Assembly (NCBI GenBank): GCA_021029095.1
Contig: JAJOHG010000054.1
Location: 62,001-126,000 of the forward strand
DNA from: Phellopilus nigrolimitatus
Lineage: Eukaryota > Basidiomycota > Agaricomycetes > Hymenochaetales > Hymenochaetaceae
DNA length: 64,000 nucleotides
Reading direction: 5' to 3'
The position numbers and the translations under genes are program-made. Shown here in pieces: positions 44,483-58,000 of the stretch. How positions within the stretch are numbered: position 1 is the stretch's first letter; every line of letters starts with the position of its first letter. The notes below the pieces were generated by a model, which saw only the letters and a list, made by a program, of their open reading frames with translations, searched no databases and was not told where the DNA came from.

Positions 44483-47459
44483 ATGAGCTCGACAATCTAC
44501 AGCGTGAGTCCATCATCGTCTCCCGCTCCCCCGCCATCGTCCGTGTCTCCCTTCTCGTCCCAGTCGAGCGTCGTCAATCCCATTGACGACGTCGGTGGCT
44601 GACGTTTCCCCGAATACGCTCGTCGTTGTTCGGTCAGTGATTGCGGCACTAATTCGCTTGTCCTACCAGCACCGGAGCCTGCAGCCTCAAGGCCCGCCGC
44701 CGACCGTTCCTCCCCCTGGACATTCCCCGGCTCGTCTTACAGACTCTCTAGATGTGGTCAGACAGGAGTTCGAGTTGGTCGCCCAGGACCTCAATGTCCT
44801 GCGCACGCAGAGGGACGAGTTCGAGGGCAGAAGTGAGTTTCTTTCTCCTTATTTTATTTTTCTTTGTGAGATGGGTGAGATGCAGTGAGGCCTAACGGTG
44901 GAAAAAAAAAGAGATTGCGGGTTGTGCTGGGGAAGAGTTGGAATTCATCTCGATCTATTCTTATTTTTTCATCCTTTCATCCATATTTATTGTGCATTGT
45001 CTTGTGCGGATTGAATAGAATTCTCTCAAAGATCCCCGCGGAGTAATCTCCTACTGACAATTTCCTTTTCATTGTGTAGTTCATGCCCAAATAAACGAAC
45101 TCAACCACATAAAGCAAATGGTGTACGAACTCGAAAATCAGCACACCAAGGCGCGCCTGCAATACGATGAAGACATCAACCGTCTCCGTGCCGAACTTGC
45201 CCAGGCGCGTCAGGCCGTCGTGGTGCAACAGGCCCAGGCGCAACAGGTTGCACAGCAGGCCCAGGCGCAGGTCCAACAAGCTCAGGCTCAAGCGCTTCCA
45301 CCACATCCTGCCACTGTAAGCTCAGCTGCTGGCGGTGCGCCTCCTCCACCTGGCTCGCTTCCACCTGCAAGTGCGAGCCCGCATGTCGCGCACGCTGGGA
45401 TGGGTCACCCTGGTCCGGGATATGGCGAGCCGCCATACGGCTACCGTGGGCGGGAGGACGTGAGAGAACGGGAGATCCGCGATGTGAGAGATGTCAGGGA
45501 CGTGCGCGATGTACCCGATAGGGATGTCCGGGAGCGGGAGCTGCGAGACGTGAGAGACACAAGGGAGATTCGGGAGGCGCTAAACCCGCGAGAGCGTGAG
45601 ATTCGGCTAGCTCGGGAAAGGAGGGAGCGAGAAGAGCGAGACAGAGAACGGGACGAGCGTGAAGTGCGCAACCCGAGAGAACGTGAGATGAGACTTGCGA
45701 GGGAGAGAAGAGAACGGGAAGATCGAGAAAGGGACGAGCGGGAGGTAAAGCGCATCAAAACGGAGCGCGGGAAGAACGATCGTTTAGGTGCGTATTTTTG
45801 ATCTTATCCGAATGAATGATCCTTGACCTGTGTATTCTGCAGAGTATACACCATCTACATCGCACAAGCCTTACCCCGATGCAGGCCCTTCTACTGCGCT
45901 CGTGGCCTCGACGTCTTCGTCTATACCACCGCCACCGGGCGCCGGTCCATCTCCTTACCCGCAGCTGCCTCCTTCCAGCTCGACGGGTGCCTTCCTCGAC
46001 GAAATCAACCCGGAGACGCTGCCACCAGATCTCAAAAAGGAGGGCAGCGATTGGTTCGCGATATTCAGCCCGAAGGTGAAGCGCGTTCTCGACGTGAATT
46101 TAGTCCACACTTTGATCCACGAGAGGTTCGTTCTCGTGTTCCTTGCTTGCAAATGGCTTGCATGTTGATTTCACACTATCCAGCGTTGTGTGTTGCGTGC
46201 GCTTCTCCGCGGATGGCAAGTTTCTCGCAACAGGCTGCAACCGTACTGCCCAAATCTATGACACGAAGACAGGCGCAAAGACTTGGTTTGTGCCGTCCCT
46301 CGTTCTCGATCCTCGCTCGTCTGACACGGATTGAACAGCATCCTGAATGACGAAGCAGCGAGCCCGTCTGGTGATTTATACATCCGGAGTGTCTGCTTTA
46401 GCCCTGATGGAAAGCTGCTTGCGACGGGTGCAGAGGATAAGCAGATCAGGGTGAGTGGTTGTGTTTTTAGCTTTCACCTCTCCGCCATTCGCCATTCTCC
46501 ATTTCGGTGTTTACACCGGCTTCGGCGTCTTTCTTTAACCCCTGACCCTAAAGATTATTACGGTGTTCTAAGTGGTAACCGGACGGTATCTTATCTTGCA
46601 GATCTGGGACATCGCCAAGAAACGCATCCGTCGTGTCTTCGAGGGCCACCAGCAGGAGATCTACTCCCTCGACTTCTCCAAGGATGGTCGCCTTATCGTG
46701 TCGGGTTCAGGAGACCGTACTGCACGTATTTGGGACATGGAAAACGGCGCACAGAAGGTCCTCGAGATCAACGAGCCAGAAGGTGTGGATGCGGGTGTGA
46801 CGAGCGTCGCCATCTCACCCGACGGGCGCCTCGTCGCGGCTGGTTCGCTCGACACCGTTGTGCGGATCTGGGATGTCCAGACAGGTTTCCTCGTCGAGCG
46901 CCTCAAAGGCCACCGCGACTCTGTGTACTCCGTCGCGTTCACTCCCGATGGGAAGGGCATCGTCAGCGGGAGCCTTGATAAGACGCTCAAGCAGTGGGAC
47001 ATCAGCGCGCTGCTCCGCAACCCTGCACGGAAGGAGCCGCTCCCGCCGGCGTCGACGCCGTCGGGCGTGGCGCCCGGCGCGGGGCCGGTGGTCGCTGCGA
47101 ACGGCACTGCGCGCAACAAGGAGGGCGGCGAGCGCGGGAGCATGAACACGCTCAACTTTACGGGGCACAAGGACTACGTGCTGAGCGTCGCGGTGAGCCA
47201 CGACGGGCAGTGGGTTGTGAGCGGATCGAAGGACCGCGGCGTGCAGTTCTGGGAGCAGCGCACCGCACAGGTGCAGCTTATGCTCCAGGGTCACAAGAAC
47301 TCTGTCATCTCGATCGACCTCAGCCCTGCCGGCGGTGTGCTTGCCACCGGCAGCGGTGACATGCAGGCGCGGTTATGTGAGCCGCGCGTCTTTTTCTGTT
47401 TATACGATTTGAGTTGCTGACCATCAAAATGCTTAATAGGGAGTTACACGACGATCTAG
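44483..47459 (+). CDS. TUP1: Transcriptional corepressor Tup1, 727 residues, eight exons
   Basis: Tup1 forms the Cyc8(Ssn6)-Tup1 general corepressor recruited by DNA-binding repressors in the nucleus. The exons are 44483-44503, 44670-44832, 45080-45787, 45843-46125, 46184-46285, 46339-46450, 46602-47376 and 47440-47459 (2184 bases, in phase). The N-terminal tetramerisation coiled coil has [18 protein letters not shown] and [19 protein letters not shown] Gln/Ala-rich segment, a Pro-rich part and a long Arg/Glu/Asp-repeat insert (about residues 190-290) follow. The conserved linker [20 protein letters not shown] and [10 protein letters not shown] leads into seven WD40 repeats from about residue 391, ending ARLWSYTTI. 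It looks intact and single-copy. Confidence 0.95.
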
Positions 47460-48713
47460 TCCTGTCTTTTTCCTTGCTACAAAAATTCCTGCCAAAAAAA
47501 GCGTCCGAGTCGAGTCGCGACGAAATTTGAATCGTCTATTTGTTGTCTTCTATAACAAAGGTGTATTTCTGTGCTACTTTCTTCTGTTTCCCTCGCGACG
47601 TCTTCACGCCTGGCCTGCTCAGTTTCTGCATTCTTTCCTCGCATCCTTCCTCCTTCTGATGGTCTTGTGATCAGCCAGGATGTCTCGCTCTCCGCGGATA
47701 CGATCCACTGCCTTCCGTCCGTTCCTTCTTACTTGCTATCTTGCATATCTGATGGGTTCCGGTCTTCGAGCTTTCTTTGGCTCCTGTGGTTTCTTCTTTT
47801 TTTCTCCGGGGCGGTGGGTTCGGAGAGCAGCGGATTGGGAGCTATTTGTAGACGGCATCGATTGCGATACGTATTCAATGGATGAACCTTCTCTTTGAGG
47901 CATGGTTCTTGAGGGAACTTGTTTTTCTTTGCTCGTATTTCTTTCTTTTTTTTTCCTTTCTTCTTCTGCAATCTGCACATTGTACTTAGTATCTGACTCT
48001 GTCTCGCTTGTAACCGATCTTGCTACTCGTATCGATATACCCTTTATTTTCCTCTCCGATCTATGCGTGGTGAAGGTCCGATAGCATATTTGTCGTTTGC
48101 ATACGTCTCGTATATTTCAGAGCGTCTTGCTCGTCGTCGTCGTCCGCGTCGCCGGCTTGAGTCAGGAAGTGCAAGGCCGGACCGAACGGCGTCAAGGCGG
48201 TCTCGCTTCAATTTTACAGAAACCGTCAAAATATTTACTTCCGCCGTATCGTACTCGCTCGACGCGTGCCAGCATCAGCCTTCTCGCCGGGCGCACTTGA
48301 CGACCTTTTGCGGCGCGTGGAAATGTGGGAGCTTATTTCCTTTTGTGGTGCCTTACTATGAAGCCGAGAATTTCTTCGCTTCTGCTTGAGTGCACTCTGT
48401 ATTTGGTTTTCTCCCTTTATCTCTTTTTTTGAACGTTGCTGTATCTCTCATTTGCGTAAGTCAAGAAATTCAAGTAAACGAAGGTTGGCTTTCTTGCCAG
48501 TGACTAGCGTCTGCGACATATCGCCGTGACCACGACATTCATCACAATGCTCTATTCTCGGGACTGGGCCCGTATTGGGCTCAGGCCGTATACCATGTGT
48601 AGGCTTGGCTGCGCCTTCGTGCCTTCAAGTTATAGGTCTTCAGCTAGCCCGATCCTTCATCTACGCAACCCCGACTACCTCTCACTGGCGCGACGTTCGT
48701 CCGCGAATGCACG
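47460..48713. other. Gap after Tup1; no gene seen
   Basis: Pyrimidine-rich, T-rich sequence follows the Tup1 stop and probably includes its 3'UTR. The short open frames show no family signal. Confidence 0.5.
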
Positions 48714-49345
48714 ATGTCGACCTCGGAGCTCCTCTCTATGATTGACTCCTACCAAACTTCATTGGACTCCGTCAGCACGAACGCGACAGCAGACAACCTC
48801 CCTGGCGCTGGACGCACGCCCGAATTATTCTACAGCCTCGCAGGACGGCTTCTTGAATTACAGCTTGGTAGAACCGCAGAGAGACTGGACCATGGACCTC
48901 GGGCAATAGCACTTAGGATCCAGAAGGATAGCGCGATCGTCACTCGCACATCCGTTTTGCCCTTACCCCTTTCCGTGGTAAAATTAAGGACCAAGAAGAT
49001 CGAGAAGGACTACAAGCTCCTGCTTAAATGTGTCGGGTAACGTATCTTCGATCCCTTCGGACTTTGAGGATGGGCTGATAGCGCAGCTTAAGGGCACAGG
49101 CTTTGGATCATATTATTGATCTATCATTCGATCACCATGTTCGGGATCTTCTCAAAGTCATGGGCACAGCACACCTCATTGGACTGGTACATACAGAGTT
49201 TTTTTTACGGGGTGATTATGATACCACCCTTCTAAGTCGCTCTCGCAAGGCCCTGCAACGAACTCTGCGCGAATGGACTTTATTCTCGAGGAAGAAGACT
49301 ACGATGTTCAAATCGCCAATTAAGGGAGCATCAGAGAGCAAATAA
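48714..49345 (+). CDS. Small unknown helical protein, 193 residues, two exons
   Basis: I do not recognise the family. The ATG at 48714 opens MSTSELLSMIDSYQTSLDSV. Exon 1 ends at 49036 before GTAACG, and exon 2 (49087-49345) resumes in phase after GCGCAG. The sequence is largely helical with basic segments: PELFYSLAGRLLELQLGRT, LRTKKIEKDYKLLLKCVG, then LDHIIDLSFDHHVRDLLKVM and a Lys/Arg-rich tail ending GASESK. There is no signal peptide or membrane segment. The single clean intron and continuous phase support coding. Confidence 0.6.
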
Positions 49346-49705
49346 CTCGTGAATTCAGCTCTACGCCACGACGTCCCAGGGGAGGGCTATCTGTATTTTT
49401 TTTTCTTGATGAACCATTCTAAGATAAATGGAAGCCAGAATTTATTAAGTCAGGCACTAATAAAGGCCCGAGAAAAAACTATTATGAAGCAAGGAGCACG
49501 GAAATACAAATGCACAAGTAGTCTAATACGATACACATAACAGCTGAGGTCTAAAAATCAAAAGCAATATACGGCTTTAGCTCGTTTTTTCGGGTACGTT
49601 TGTGGCTCAATCCACGTAAGTAATATCATGAGCACAATGTGTCATTCGCTGCTGAACATTTCATCTATCTTGGTCACTTGTTGGGCTATTAATCTCATGT
49701 CAACG

Positions 49706-51980
49706 CTAGTCTTTAACATCTGCAGTTTTTTTTAAAAAAAACTGCTCACCAAAAATGGGTCCCGTGCCACGCCCCAGCGCGATCTTTATGCGCTCTATGT
49801 GTGCGCGCAACGCCTCCATGCGGCTTGTAGATGTCGGCGCCTGTGGACTTTGGCGCATGCGGTTGTATTCCTCGAGGAAGACCTGCGCAGCGGACAGACC
49901 GATTATCTGAGGATTTCAACACAATGCGTTAGATAAAACGTTTGATTGATATAATAAACCATGCCCACACTGAGGATCGGATCTAACATCCCTGCACTTG
50001 TTCCTGTATCCGCACTAGACATGTCTCCGGAAAGCATATCTAGTACTCTCGCAATTTCGCTCGCGTGGGTCAGACGGGCGTTTATGACACTCATGTCGCC
50101 AGAGGGCTCAGACGCGCCGCGAACGGCGAGTATGGGGATCATCGCGGCGTGTGCGAGACCGTGAACGACGAGGAGCGTCTGGCGAGAATCGGCGTCTGGA
50201 TCGGCAGAAAAATCAACGACTTGTGTCGCAAGCTGGGCGAGCGGGGTGAGGCTCCGCGCGAAATTCGTCGTTGTGCGTGCTAGTGTCTGCAGGTCCGTTC
50301 GGATGGGCGCTTGTGCTTCGGGTGCCGAAGAGACTGCAGGCAAAGAATGAATATGTTTTCACTGTTTCTGTAAAAACGTACTTGCCTGAGTACCACATTG
50401 CTGCAAGCCGCGCCGCTCGCTCATACAGTGCAGAGGCCTTTGCTCGCAGAGCTACATATGAGTTTCCTCCACCTTCTTGGTGCTGAACGGATTGTCCAGA
50501 CAAAAAATCATGCACCGTCCTACTTTCTGTCTCGATGGCAGACGGGATATCGTTTATCTAATGTCTGAATTAGGCTTTACTAGAAAGTTGAAAGGAATAA
50601 ATATATCCACCCGTTCATACTCATCAACCTCGAGCGGCCATGGTGTGTTGATCTGCGTGCCGAGTACACCGTCATCTGCGAGGACGCATGGAGCGCCGAG
50701 AGCGACACTCCAGCAGTGATCCGTGATATATATCATCCAGAACACACGTACGCGCTCACCGAGCTCGAGTGCGTCGCGAGGAGCCGCAAGCTCAAACAAA
50801 CCTATGCCAAGATTTGCACTCGATCCGAAACTGATTCTCGAGAAAGCCGGACTAGGACTACGACTGATGCGATGCAGGCCACAGCTGACTGAGAGCGTGA
50901 CGGCCGCATTGGCATGATAGCGACCCTCGAGAAGGCGCCCAAGGCTAAAAAAGTACTGAGCGAGCAGAATTTCTGCCTGCATTGCATGTATGCGTCTCTG
51001 TGCGATGGCCGGACCCTTTTACATCACTCTCAGCCATTGTATCATCCAGGACACAAGAGAACACCTTACATCTAAGTTCCCTCCGCCACTGCCCAGAGCG
51101 TCCTGTAGTGCTAGGATTGCGCGCTGCAGATAGAGGTTTTCGTGCTGCATGAGGTCGGGCGAGTTCGTCAAACGGAGCGACCATAAGTAGACCGCATGGA
51201 GGAGAGCGGGATGGGGCCGCCCTGGGTGAAGCGCGGGGAGGCTAAGTCCAGCTCGAAAGCGTGTCGCACTCAGTACGAAGCCGAGAGAAGACGCGTGAGG
51301 AAGAAAGGCGGCGACGCTGAAGGATTCCAGATGTGACGACAATATCATATGCAGGAGGGGAAAAAATCAGAATCATCGCATAAACTGTCAAGGAATATAC
51401 CTACAGCATGTCTGATATCTGCGCAGGCGGTTCTTCAAATTCCCACCACGACCTAATTTCGGGCGCAGACCCAAATCTCACAGGAGCCGGGAACATCTGG
51501 CCAGGATGACTCGGCATATTTCTTGAACTTGCACCTAAGGTCGTGCTAGAGCCTGCTTGTCTATATGTCTCGTACGGGTCGTGGAGTAGTATAGGTCGAT
51601 TTGAAAAATCAGGGGCTTCGAGTTCTCGTATCCGCGCTTGTAGGAGTGCCACGTTTTCTTCAAGAACCTGCGTGTGAGTGGGACCTTGCCTATCAGTATA
51701 CTCGCAGTCGCCGGCTCTGTTCCCACGAATACATTGTGTGCAGGAAGGTCGCGCACCATCACATCTCTATTTTCAAAAGGAAGATAAATCAGCGGGTGTC
51801 GGACATCGGAGGGTCTGGTGAGAAGCCCATACCATTTTACGTCGCCTGAGGGGACGGAGGGTTGCCGCTTGTAAGCACAATAATAAACAGATCTTAACTC
51901 AAGTCGTACCTGCAACCAAGGCAAGCCTTTCCTCGCTGAAGGACGTTTAGTTGAGAAGAAGATATCGGTTTATTCGCCAT
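49706..51980 (-). CDS. Zn2Cys6 fungal-specific transcription factor, about 608 residues, eight exons
   Basis: This is a Gal4-class regulator acting in the nucleus; its target is unknown. The exons are 51980-51910, 51845-51833, 51766-51405, 51316-51070, 50997-50611, 50557-50386, 50333-49960 and 49906-49706. The second is only 13 bases. Joined, they give the six-Cys cluster CLGCRRRKMRCDGARPSC with CTQC and GDCEY (C20, 23, 30, 37, 40, 49), then a short coiled coil ENVALLQARIRELE. The middle homology region is seen in FLPHASSLGFVLSATRFRAG, QAEILLAQYFFSLGRLLEGR and RVRVFWMIYITDHCWSVAL. The intron at 50385-50334 appears to use a GC donor (GCAAGT). The exact C-terminus is uncertain because GGTGAGC near 49752 could start another intron. 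Confidence 0.85.
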
Positions 51981-54429
51981 GTATCTAAATCCAATAGTAA
52001 TCACAAGTGCCGCGAGGATGAGGTGCCTGGTTAATTGATTATAAAACGGGTCATTGTCGATAAACCCGTCTTTTATACTGCGACTTCGGCCTCTCTGCGC
52101 TGGATCCCGACTCCAGCACTCGAGTCAAGACCAGTCTAGGGGTTTGAGCAGTGCTAGACATTGCTGTACGGTGCACTTTGTCGGCAACGGACGTCTCGCT
52201 AAGCAACTACGGGCCCGGGTCGTGGAGTTCGGGACGGAGAACGCGTATCCTAGAGCCTAAAAAGATACAAGGTTCACATCGTTGATATGCCAGTTAACCC
52301 ATTCGAAGTCGGCACGAAGGCGTATGCGTATGACGGTCTGCAGAGCGTCGGAATCAGCGGACATACTGTCATCACGCAGCCCCGTCAATTGTTTGTGGTT
52401 TGATGTAAAATTTTCCAGTCGTCGAAGTTTAAAAAATGTTTCAGCATTGCGATGGTAGTTTACTGGAGGACAAAAAACGTCGCGTCGAGGCGCGTCGGTT
52501 CGCGTGACGCATCGGGATCCGGATCCGTGACTAAGTACTCGTACTTACTAAAAAGCGTTCGGCAGGAATAAACATATCGTGTTTACTTCTTTGAACACAT
52601 TTATTAGTAATAAATGAATTAGTAATAGATAAATAAACGAGTGTACGCAGAAAAATACAACACGATCCAAGTCAAAAGTGCTTTGAAAAATTATCCGATT
52701 TCTAGCTCTCGCAACCCGGACACAGTTGGTAAGCACTAATATCACGTGCATCCTCAAAAGCTTTTGGCTGCTGAGTCGTCAAGAGCAAAGAAAAACATAA
52801 AAAAAAGAGCAGGAAAAATGACAAAGGAACCGCGATTTGAACATTCTAGAAGTATTAATCATGCACGAGTCATCCCCTTTGTTTCTAAATCGCGGCATAC
52901 ATAGCTCGTGCGATAAGGAGTCAATGCAAACTCAGCGAGCATTGATTAAATAGGCATCATATAACAAAAGGCGGCGTCCTCAATCATATTTTTAGCTGTA
53001 ACGCAATACTAACAAGATCTCAATAAGCGCTCGTATTGAAGGGTAAGCCTTTTCCTTCGTGGTACGATTGAGCTATCTTACATCGCGTCCTTTCCTTCTG
53101 CGCCTAGCATTTCTTCCATGCACCAGCTGCTTGGTTACCGCAAGGCTCAAAGACCCAACGATGAGCTCGGCTGTCTTCTTCGTCTTCCGGTAAATCTTGT
53201 AAATCTGGGGAGAACCTTGTTCAATTTGATTTTACTCGATCTTCGAGTCACTTACTGGCTTTCTGCATCGATATGTTCCCGTCCCCGTCCCCTCAGAACT
53301 TTCCCCTCATACTTCTTCCGGCAGCAAAATCTTGTCGCCGTCAAAACACTTTGAAATGTGGTCGTTTTTTGAATTTAATAAATCTCCTGTTCAGGGAATT
53401 TTGTGTCTGAGCGCCCTCAAAGAAGTCACCTTGGTCACTACTATCTGCTTGGCACTTTCCCGGTCTTGTGGAATTCCGTCTGTCTGAAGCATAAGTATTG
53501 ATTCCATGCTATTCCTGAAGACTCGAGCTAATCTAGTATCTATTGAATCAGTATCGCAGACACCGACACCATCCGGAATTCGATGTGGGCAAATTTCTGA
53601 TACCTATCATGCTAAGTCTTACTGCTGGCATATTGTATGCAGATTGGAAGACACGATTATTTAACCTTGACACGAAGGTGAAGCATTTGCAAGCTGGACG
53701 AATAAAAGCCCGGTCAATAGACTAAGGCTTTTGGGTGCAAATGATATGAAAATCAATGTGTCCCCCTTATCATCCCATTGCTTCTCTAAACCAAGAAAAC
53801 AATCAAAAGCTTATTTCGTCTCGACAAATCTGAGAGTGTCAGATTACAGAATAGGCGTTTTTATACCGTGAAAGTTGTCAGGTGCGTCCGAACTTAAGAA
53901 TCTACAGACGACGCGATGATCGAGAATAGCAGGGTTAACCATTAGTTTTCCAGTGGGGACAAAAGCTCGGCTGACTTTGAGAAAGACAGATCCAAACTGC
54001 AATTCTCAGTGTTATCTAAATGGTTGTCCTTGACTTGTACATGCACGAACATGTTCGCTTTTTTTTTTTACGTGAATTCAATATTCCTGTCCGACCTTCG
54101 ATTTCTTCTGCGAGAGAAATAAGATCGGCGATCGAGACAACATCTAAGTTCGTGGCACACAACATGATAATCAGCCAGGGAGGAAAGAAAAAAGAATGAT
54201 TTAGAAATATAAGAGACATTGCGTTGACACATGCGTGTGGTCAGCTGTCTTTGCTTTTTCTTTCCTCCTCTACGCGGCGTACATGAACCCCAGTACCCAG
54301 TGTCAGCAACACTACTCTCTTTCTCTTGCTCCTCCTTGAGGTACTACTCATGCTGGCGCAGCCGCATTACAAGGTTGAGATGTACGTCTTGGGGTCATCT
54401 ATGCAGTTTAAGCACTGGTTGGTTGGACC
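51981..54429. other. Gap; no supported gene
   Basis: The sequence immediately right of 51980 is the transcription factor promoter. A 38-codon frame at 52289 (MPVNPFEVGTKAYAYDG) looks protein-like but is too short and isolated to call. The rest is AT-rich with no recognisable gene. Confidence 0.5.
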
Positions 54430-55008
54430 GATCAGCCGATCTCGTGTTCGGCCAGAAGCTATAGTATATTGATGATGAGTTTCAGACAAAGATTGGGAAA
54501 GACAGAGTCCCAGAGACATGAACGCACCATGTTCGGGATGCCGCTCTTGATCGGGTAGACGTGCCCACAGTTCTGGCAAGTCATCGCGCCCTCTTCGACA
54601 TGGATCTGCAACGCGTGAAATGAACGGACTGAGACCAAGCTCAAAATGAAGGAGACATGTAGGAGATGCAGACAGACCTCAAGCAGAACGTGGTGTAGCG
54701 CTTTGAGTAGTTCGTCATCGACCATCTCAGGCTGTTCTGCAGGCAAAGAGGTGTCCCCCAGCTTGGTGCGAAAGAAGAGTATTAGAGGCAGGATATGGTC
54801 AGATAGCAGATGCTGCGGCACGCACTTCCTTCGCAGCCTGGACTAGTGCATTCCAGTCGAGCCTGGGGAGAAAGCCGCGGAGGAAATCGTCGTTGAACTC
54901 GGCGTCGCGCAGCTCGATTTGCGCGTCCTTGAAGACGAGCGGAAAGTTATTCTGGGTGCAGCCCTTGACATGGCACGCGAGCAGGTTGTGCGTGATCAGG
55001 CGAACCAT
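54430..55008 (-). CDS. TRM112: TRM112, methyltransferase-activating subunit, 123 residues, four exons
   Basis: Trm112 is the zinc-binding partner that activates the tRNA, rRNA and eRF1 methyltransferases Trm9, Trm11, Bud23 and Mtq2. The exons are 55008-54826, 54761-54678, 54605-54528 and 54456-54430 (372 bases, all in phase). Family blocks are MVRLITHNLLACHVKGC, NNFPLVFKDAQIELRDAEF, FLRGFLPRLDWNALV, ELGDTSLPAEQPEM, LHHVLLEIHVEEGAMTCQNC, GHVYPIKSGIPNMLLAEHEI. Four Cys residues (ACHVKGC and CQNC) form the expected zinc site. The length matches the family. It is complete and apparently functional. Confidence 0.95.
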
Positions 55009-58000
55009 TCTTTATTTTATTTCTGTGAGTTGACGGCGATTGGCATCGAGAGACACGCCTCGGCGACGAAACTGCAAAAGAAAACAGTTATTTGCATTCA
55101 GGTCACGTGCAACTCACGTGTCTGCTATAAATTTTCACCATGAAATTTTCTCATCGCATGCCTTTCTGCACAGGATTCAATGTCGTTGTCGTCGTTGCAC
55201 GGCCTACGGTGGTGTGACGTTCAGAGCCAACAGCCTTGAGATGGAGGTTCGTGTTACACCTTATCCTTCCTAGCTTTCATTTCGTCGACGACGATATTGT
55301 GATGAACCATCATCAATTCAAACTAGAGTATCTGAGCTGTCTCCTACAAGGGACACAACGATTTCATTTGTATCTTCCACTGATCGTTCGCTTTCTGTCT
55401 TCTGCTTTTTCATCTGCTTCTCGAGACTAATCTTCGTCTTGACCAGCTCGATCGTGCAGACTCGTGTGTAGGTCACTCAGCTGTTGGTGCCCGAATCGTG
55501 AGTCTAATCTCCTTCCTGCTTTTTCATGCCTATCCTTTTCTTCTCTCTTACACGATGAATAATGGGAATTACCGCCTGACGGCGCTCCTTCGGGGACGCA
55601 GGTTGACGAAAATTCCACGGCTGTAATCTTTTTTACATCTGATCTACCGCCCCTTCATTTCATCTGCCGTCATTTGCCTTGACTTCATACTGATCGACTT
55701 CATGTCCAGCACGACTAGTTTCGTTCCGAACATGCCTCGATCCATGTCGTCTATCTGCTGCTGAAATGATATCGTGAGTGTTTGTTTCTAGTCGCCTGCT
55801 TGCATGATGTTTTTACACGACGGTCTGCGTATTATCACTGCCGAAACTGCCCGCCACAGCTCAATTTCTTCGGGCACCCCTTGCTGATCTTCTTCCTTTC
55901 GTCTCCATATTTATCGCCGCTTTCATGATATACTGATTGTTCCTCTCGCTAGGACGATATCGGACGGCGCGATGAGTGAGAATAGGTCATTGACATATCG
56001 GTACGTTGATGTATTCATACCATCTTCCGTTTCACCCGGTCCTTCTGGACCTTCCTCTTCCACGCCCTTTATCGAGATGATAAACCATAAAAACTTTTTC
56101 AACTAGAAGCTGTTCCTGAGCTTCTGGCTATGATTGTACAAGAATCGCTCTGAATGTCCCCTTCCTATCCGCGCTTTTCGAATGAGCAGCTGTACTGACC
56201 AAAGTTATTTCAGACGGATGTCTATATCCTCTACGTGTCTGCATGTTGATTGGGATGTGTTGATGATAGTGTGCGCACGCTTGATGTCGCTGGTTGCTGC
56301 CAGATGGAGGAAGGATTTTTTGGGTAATGTAGCGTCGAGGTAGATACATAGTTGAGTCCTGCAATAAATTATCTTGATGAACGTTCTTTGTCCCCATTTC
56401 GTTTCTCATCAATGTTTTGCTGGTCGTGTGTGCAAACAGCGTGAGTTTGTCGAGCTTGGTTATTTTCGAGTTATTCGAGTTCGAATGTGAAAGACAGGAA
56501 ACAGGTGCGGTCGATTCTCACTCCCTCTGATATCTAGATTGTTTACTCGTGCTCCATCCGCTCGTATTTTCCTTTCCCAGTTCTCCGGCGGTGCGGAACC
56601 CGTAGAGCCCGGAGGCCCGGGCCGCTTTCCACGCTGACGGTCTCCAGGCGGTGCCTTTTGCGTTTCAAATTCGATAGTGCTGTAAACAGCGACGCACGAC
56701 GTTGTATACTGGACTGGAGGGTTGGTCCCGCTCGAACGTCTTTTCTTTACGTCTCAAGCGAGTGCCTAGGCAGCGGGATATCTGACGCCGTGCATTCTGC
56801 ATGCGAACTGCCGTCGCCGTCGCACCGCCCGATATTCATATCGTCCATGCGAACTCCTTTTCCAGAAGAAATAAGGGCCACACGACCCCCGTGCATCCCC
56901 ATCTTGATCTCTGCCGCGCATATTCTTGCATATTTTGTGCTAAATGCCTGTCCCTGCGCCGATTGTTGCTAAGCGTTAGTTACTTACAGGCGGCGTTTCC
57001 CGTCGTAAGTTCTGCCCGCCGTGGAGACCGTAAACTTTCTGTGGGTACGTAGGAAGTCAGGAGCTCAGGAGGCGGGTTGTCTTGTCGGCTCGAGCTCGTT
57101 GTATGAATAACGCGATATATGCTCCATATATCCACGTACGTGAGTTCAATAGCTTCTGTGCTTCTTCGTTGACTGCTCCTGTTCCATCCCCTGGTTTGAA
57201 TTTGCGTCGTCTTGACTTTAATGTACCTTGTCGTAAAAGAGCAAATATTCCAGCGGAATGCCCGATGCGCGAAGCTCAATTTCCGTCGGCGAATATCGTG
57301 TGATGCTAGGAGGCAAGATCCTGCCTGGCTTCTCGATTACGGTGCTCGTCCTTTATCTCCGTCCTTCTGTCTCCTGGACACGAACGCCAGACGGACAATG
57401 GCCATTCAGACAACCAAGTTTGCGTTGCTACGCGGGGACGGAGCTCGCCCAGGGTTCTGGCCATTGCGATCTGGACAGCGAGTGTGCTGCGATGCCCGTG
57501 CAGGGGTCACGCAGCGCCCACTTAATCTCTCGTCAGTTCCCTGCGTCGTGTTTAACTTATGCACTGTTGTGCTCGACGGTCAAAAGGGCTTTCTCATGAT
57601 GGAGATATGGCGATATAGACATACAAGTGGTAGGTAGGGGACTATGTACCCACATATAGTGTTGCTCTTCGCGCGATGCAAACTCTTCAGGTCCGACGGT
57701 TGTAATTCAGTCCCTGAACCTCGTCGTTGTCCTTTCTCTCGATGTCTCGCATCTTGCACTTCTGTTTTAGCCCGAACCTTGCAGTCTACGATAACAAAAA
57801 CCTTGCTCCGCGCAATCCTCGGCTGGCAAGGCCTGGTACAACGGAGCTCGGGAGGGACAGGATACTCAGCTACGAACTATTGCCACTGTTCTGCGAAGGA
57901 CACGGGCGGGCCTCCTTCGACTCCGGCTGGGGAGAAGATTTTGATATTTAAGAAATCTGTTCTTTTCTTGGACTCTACGTTTTTTACAATTTAATGCATG

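Noticed and set aside
52289..52405. Short frame starting MPVNPFEVGTKAYAYDG
   Set aside because: It looks faintly protein-like, but at 38 codons and without neighbouring exons it cannot be supported.
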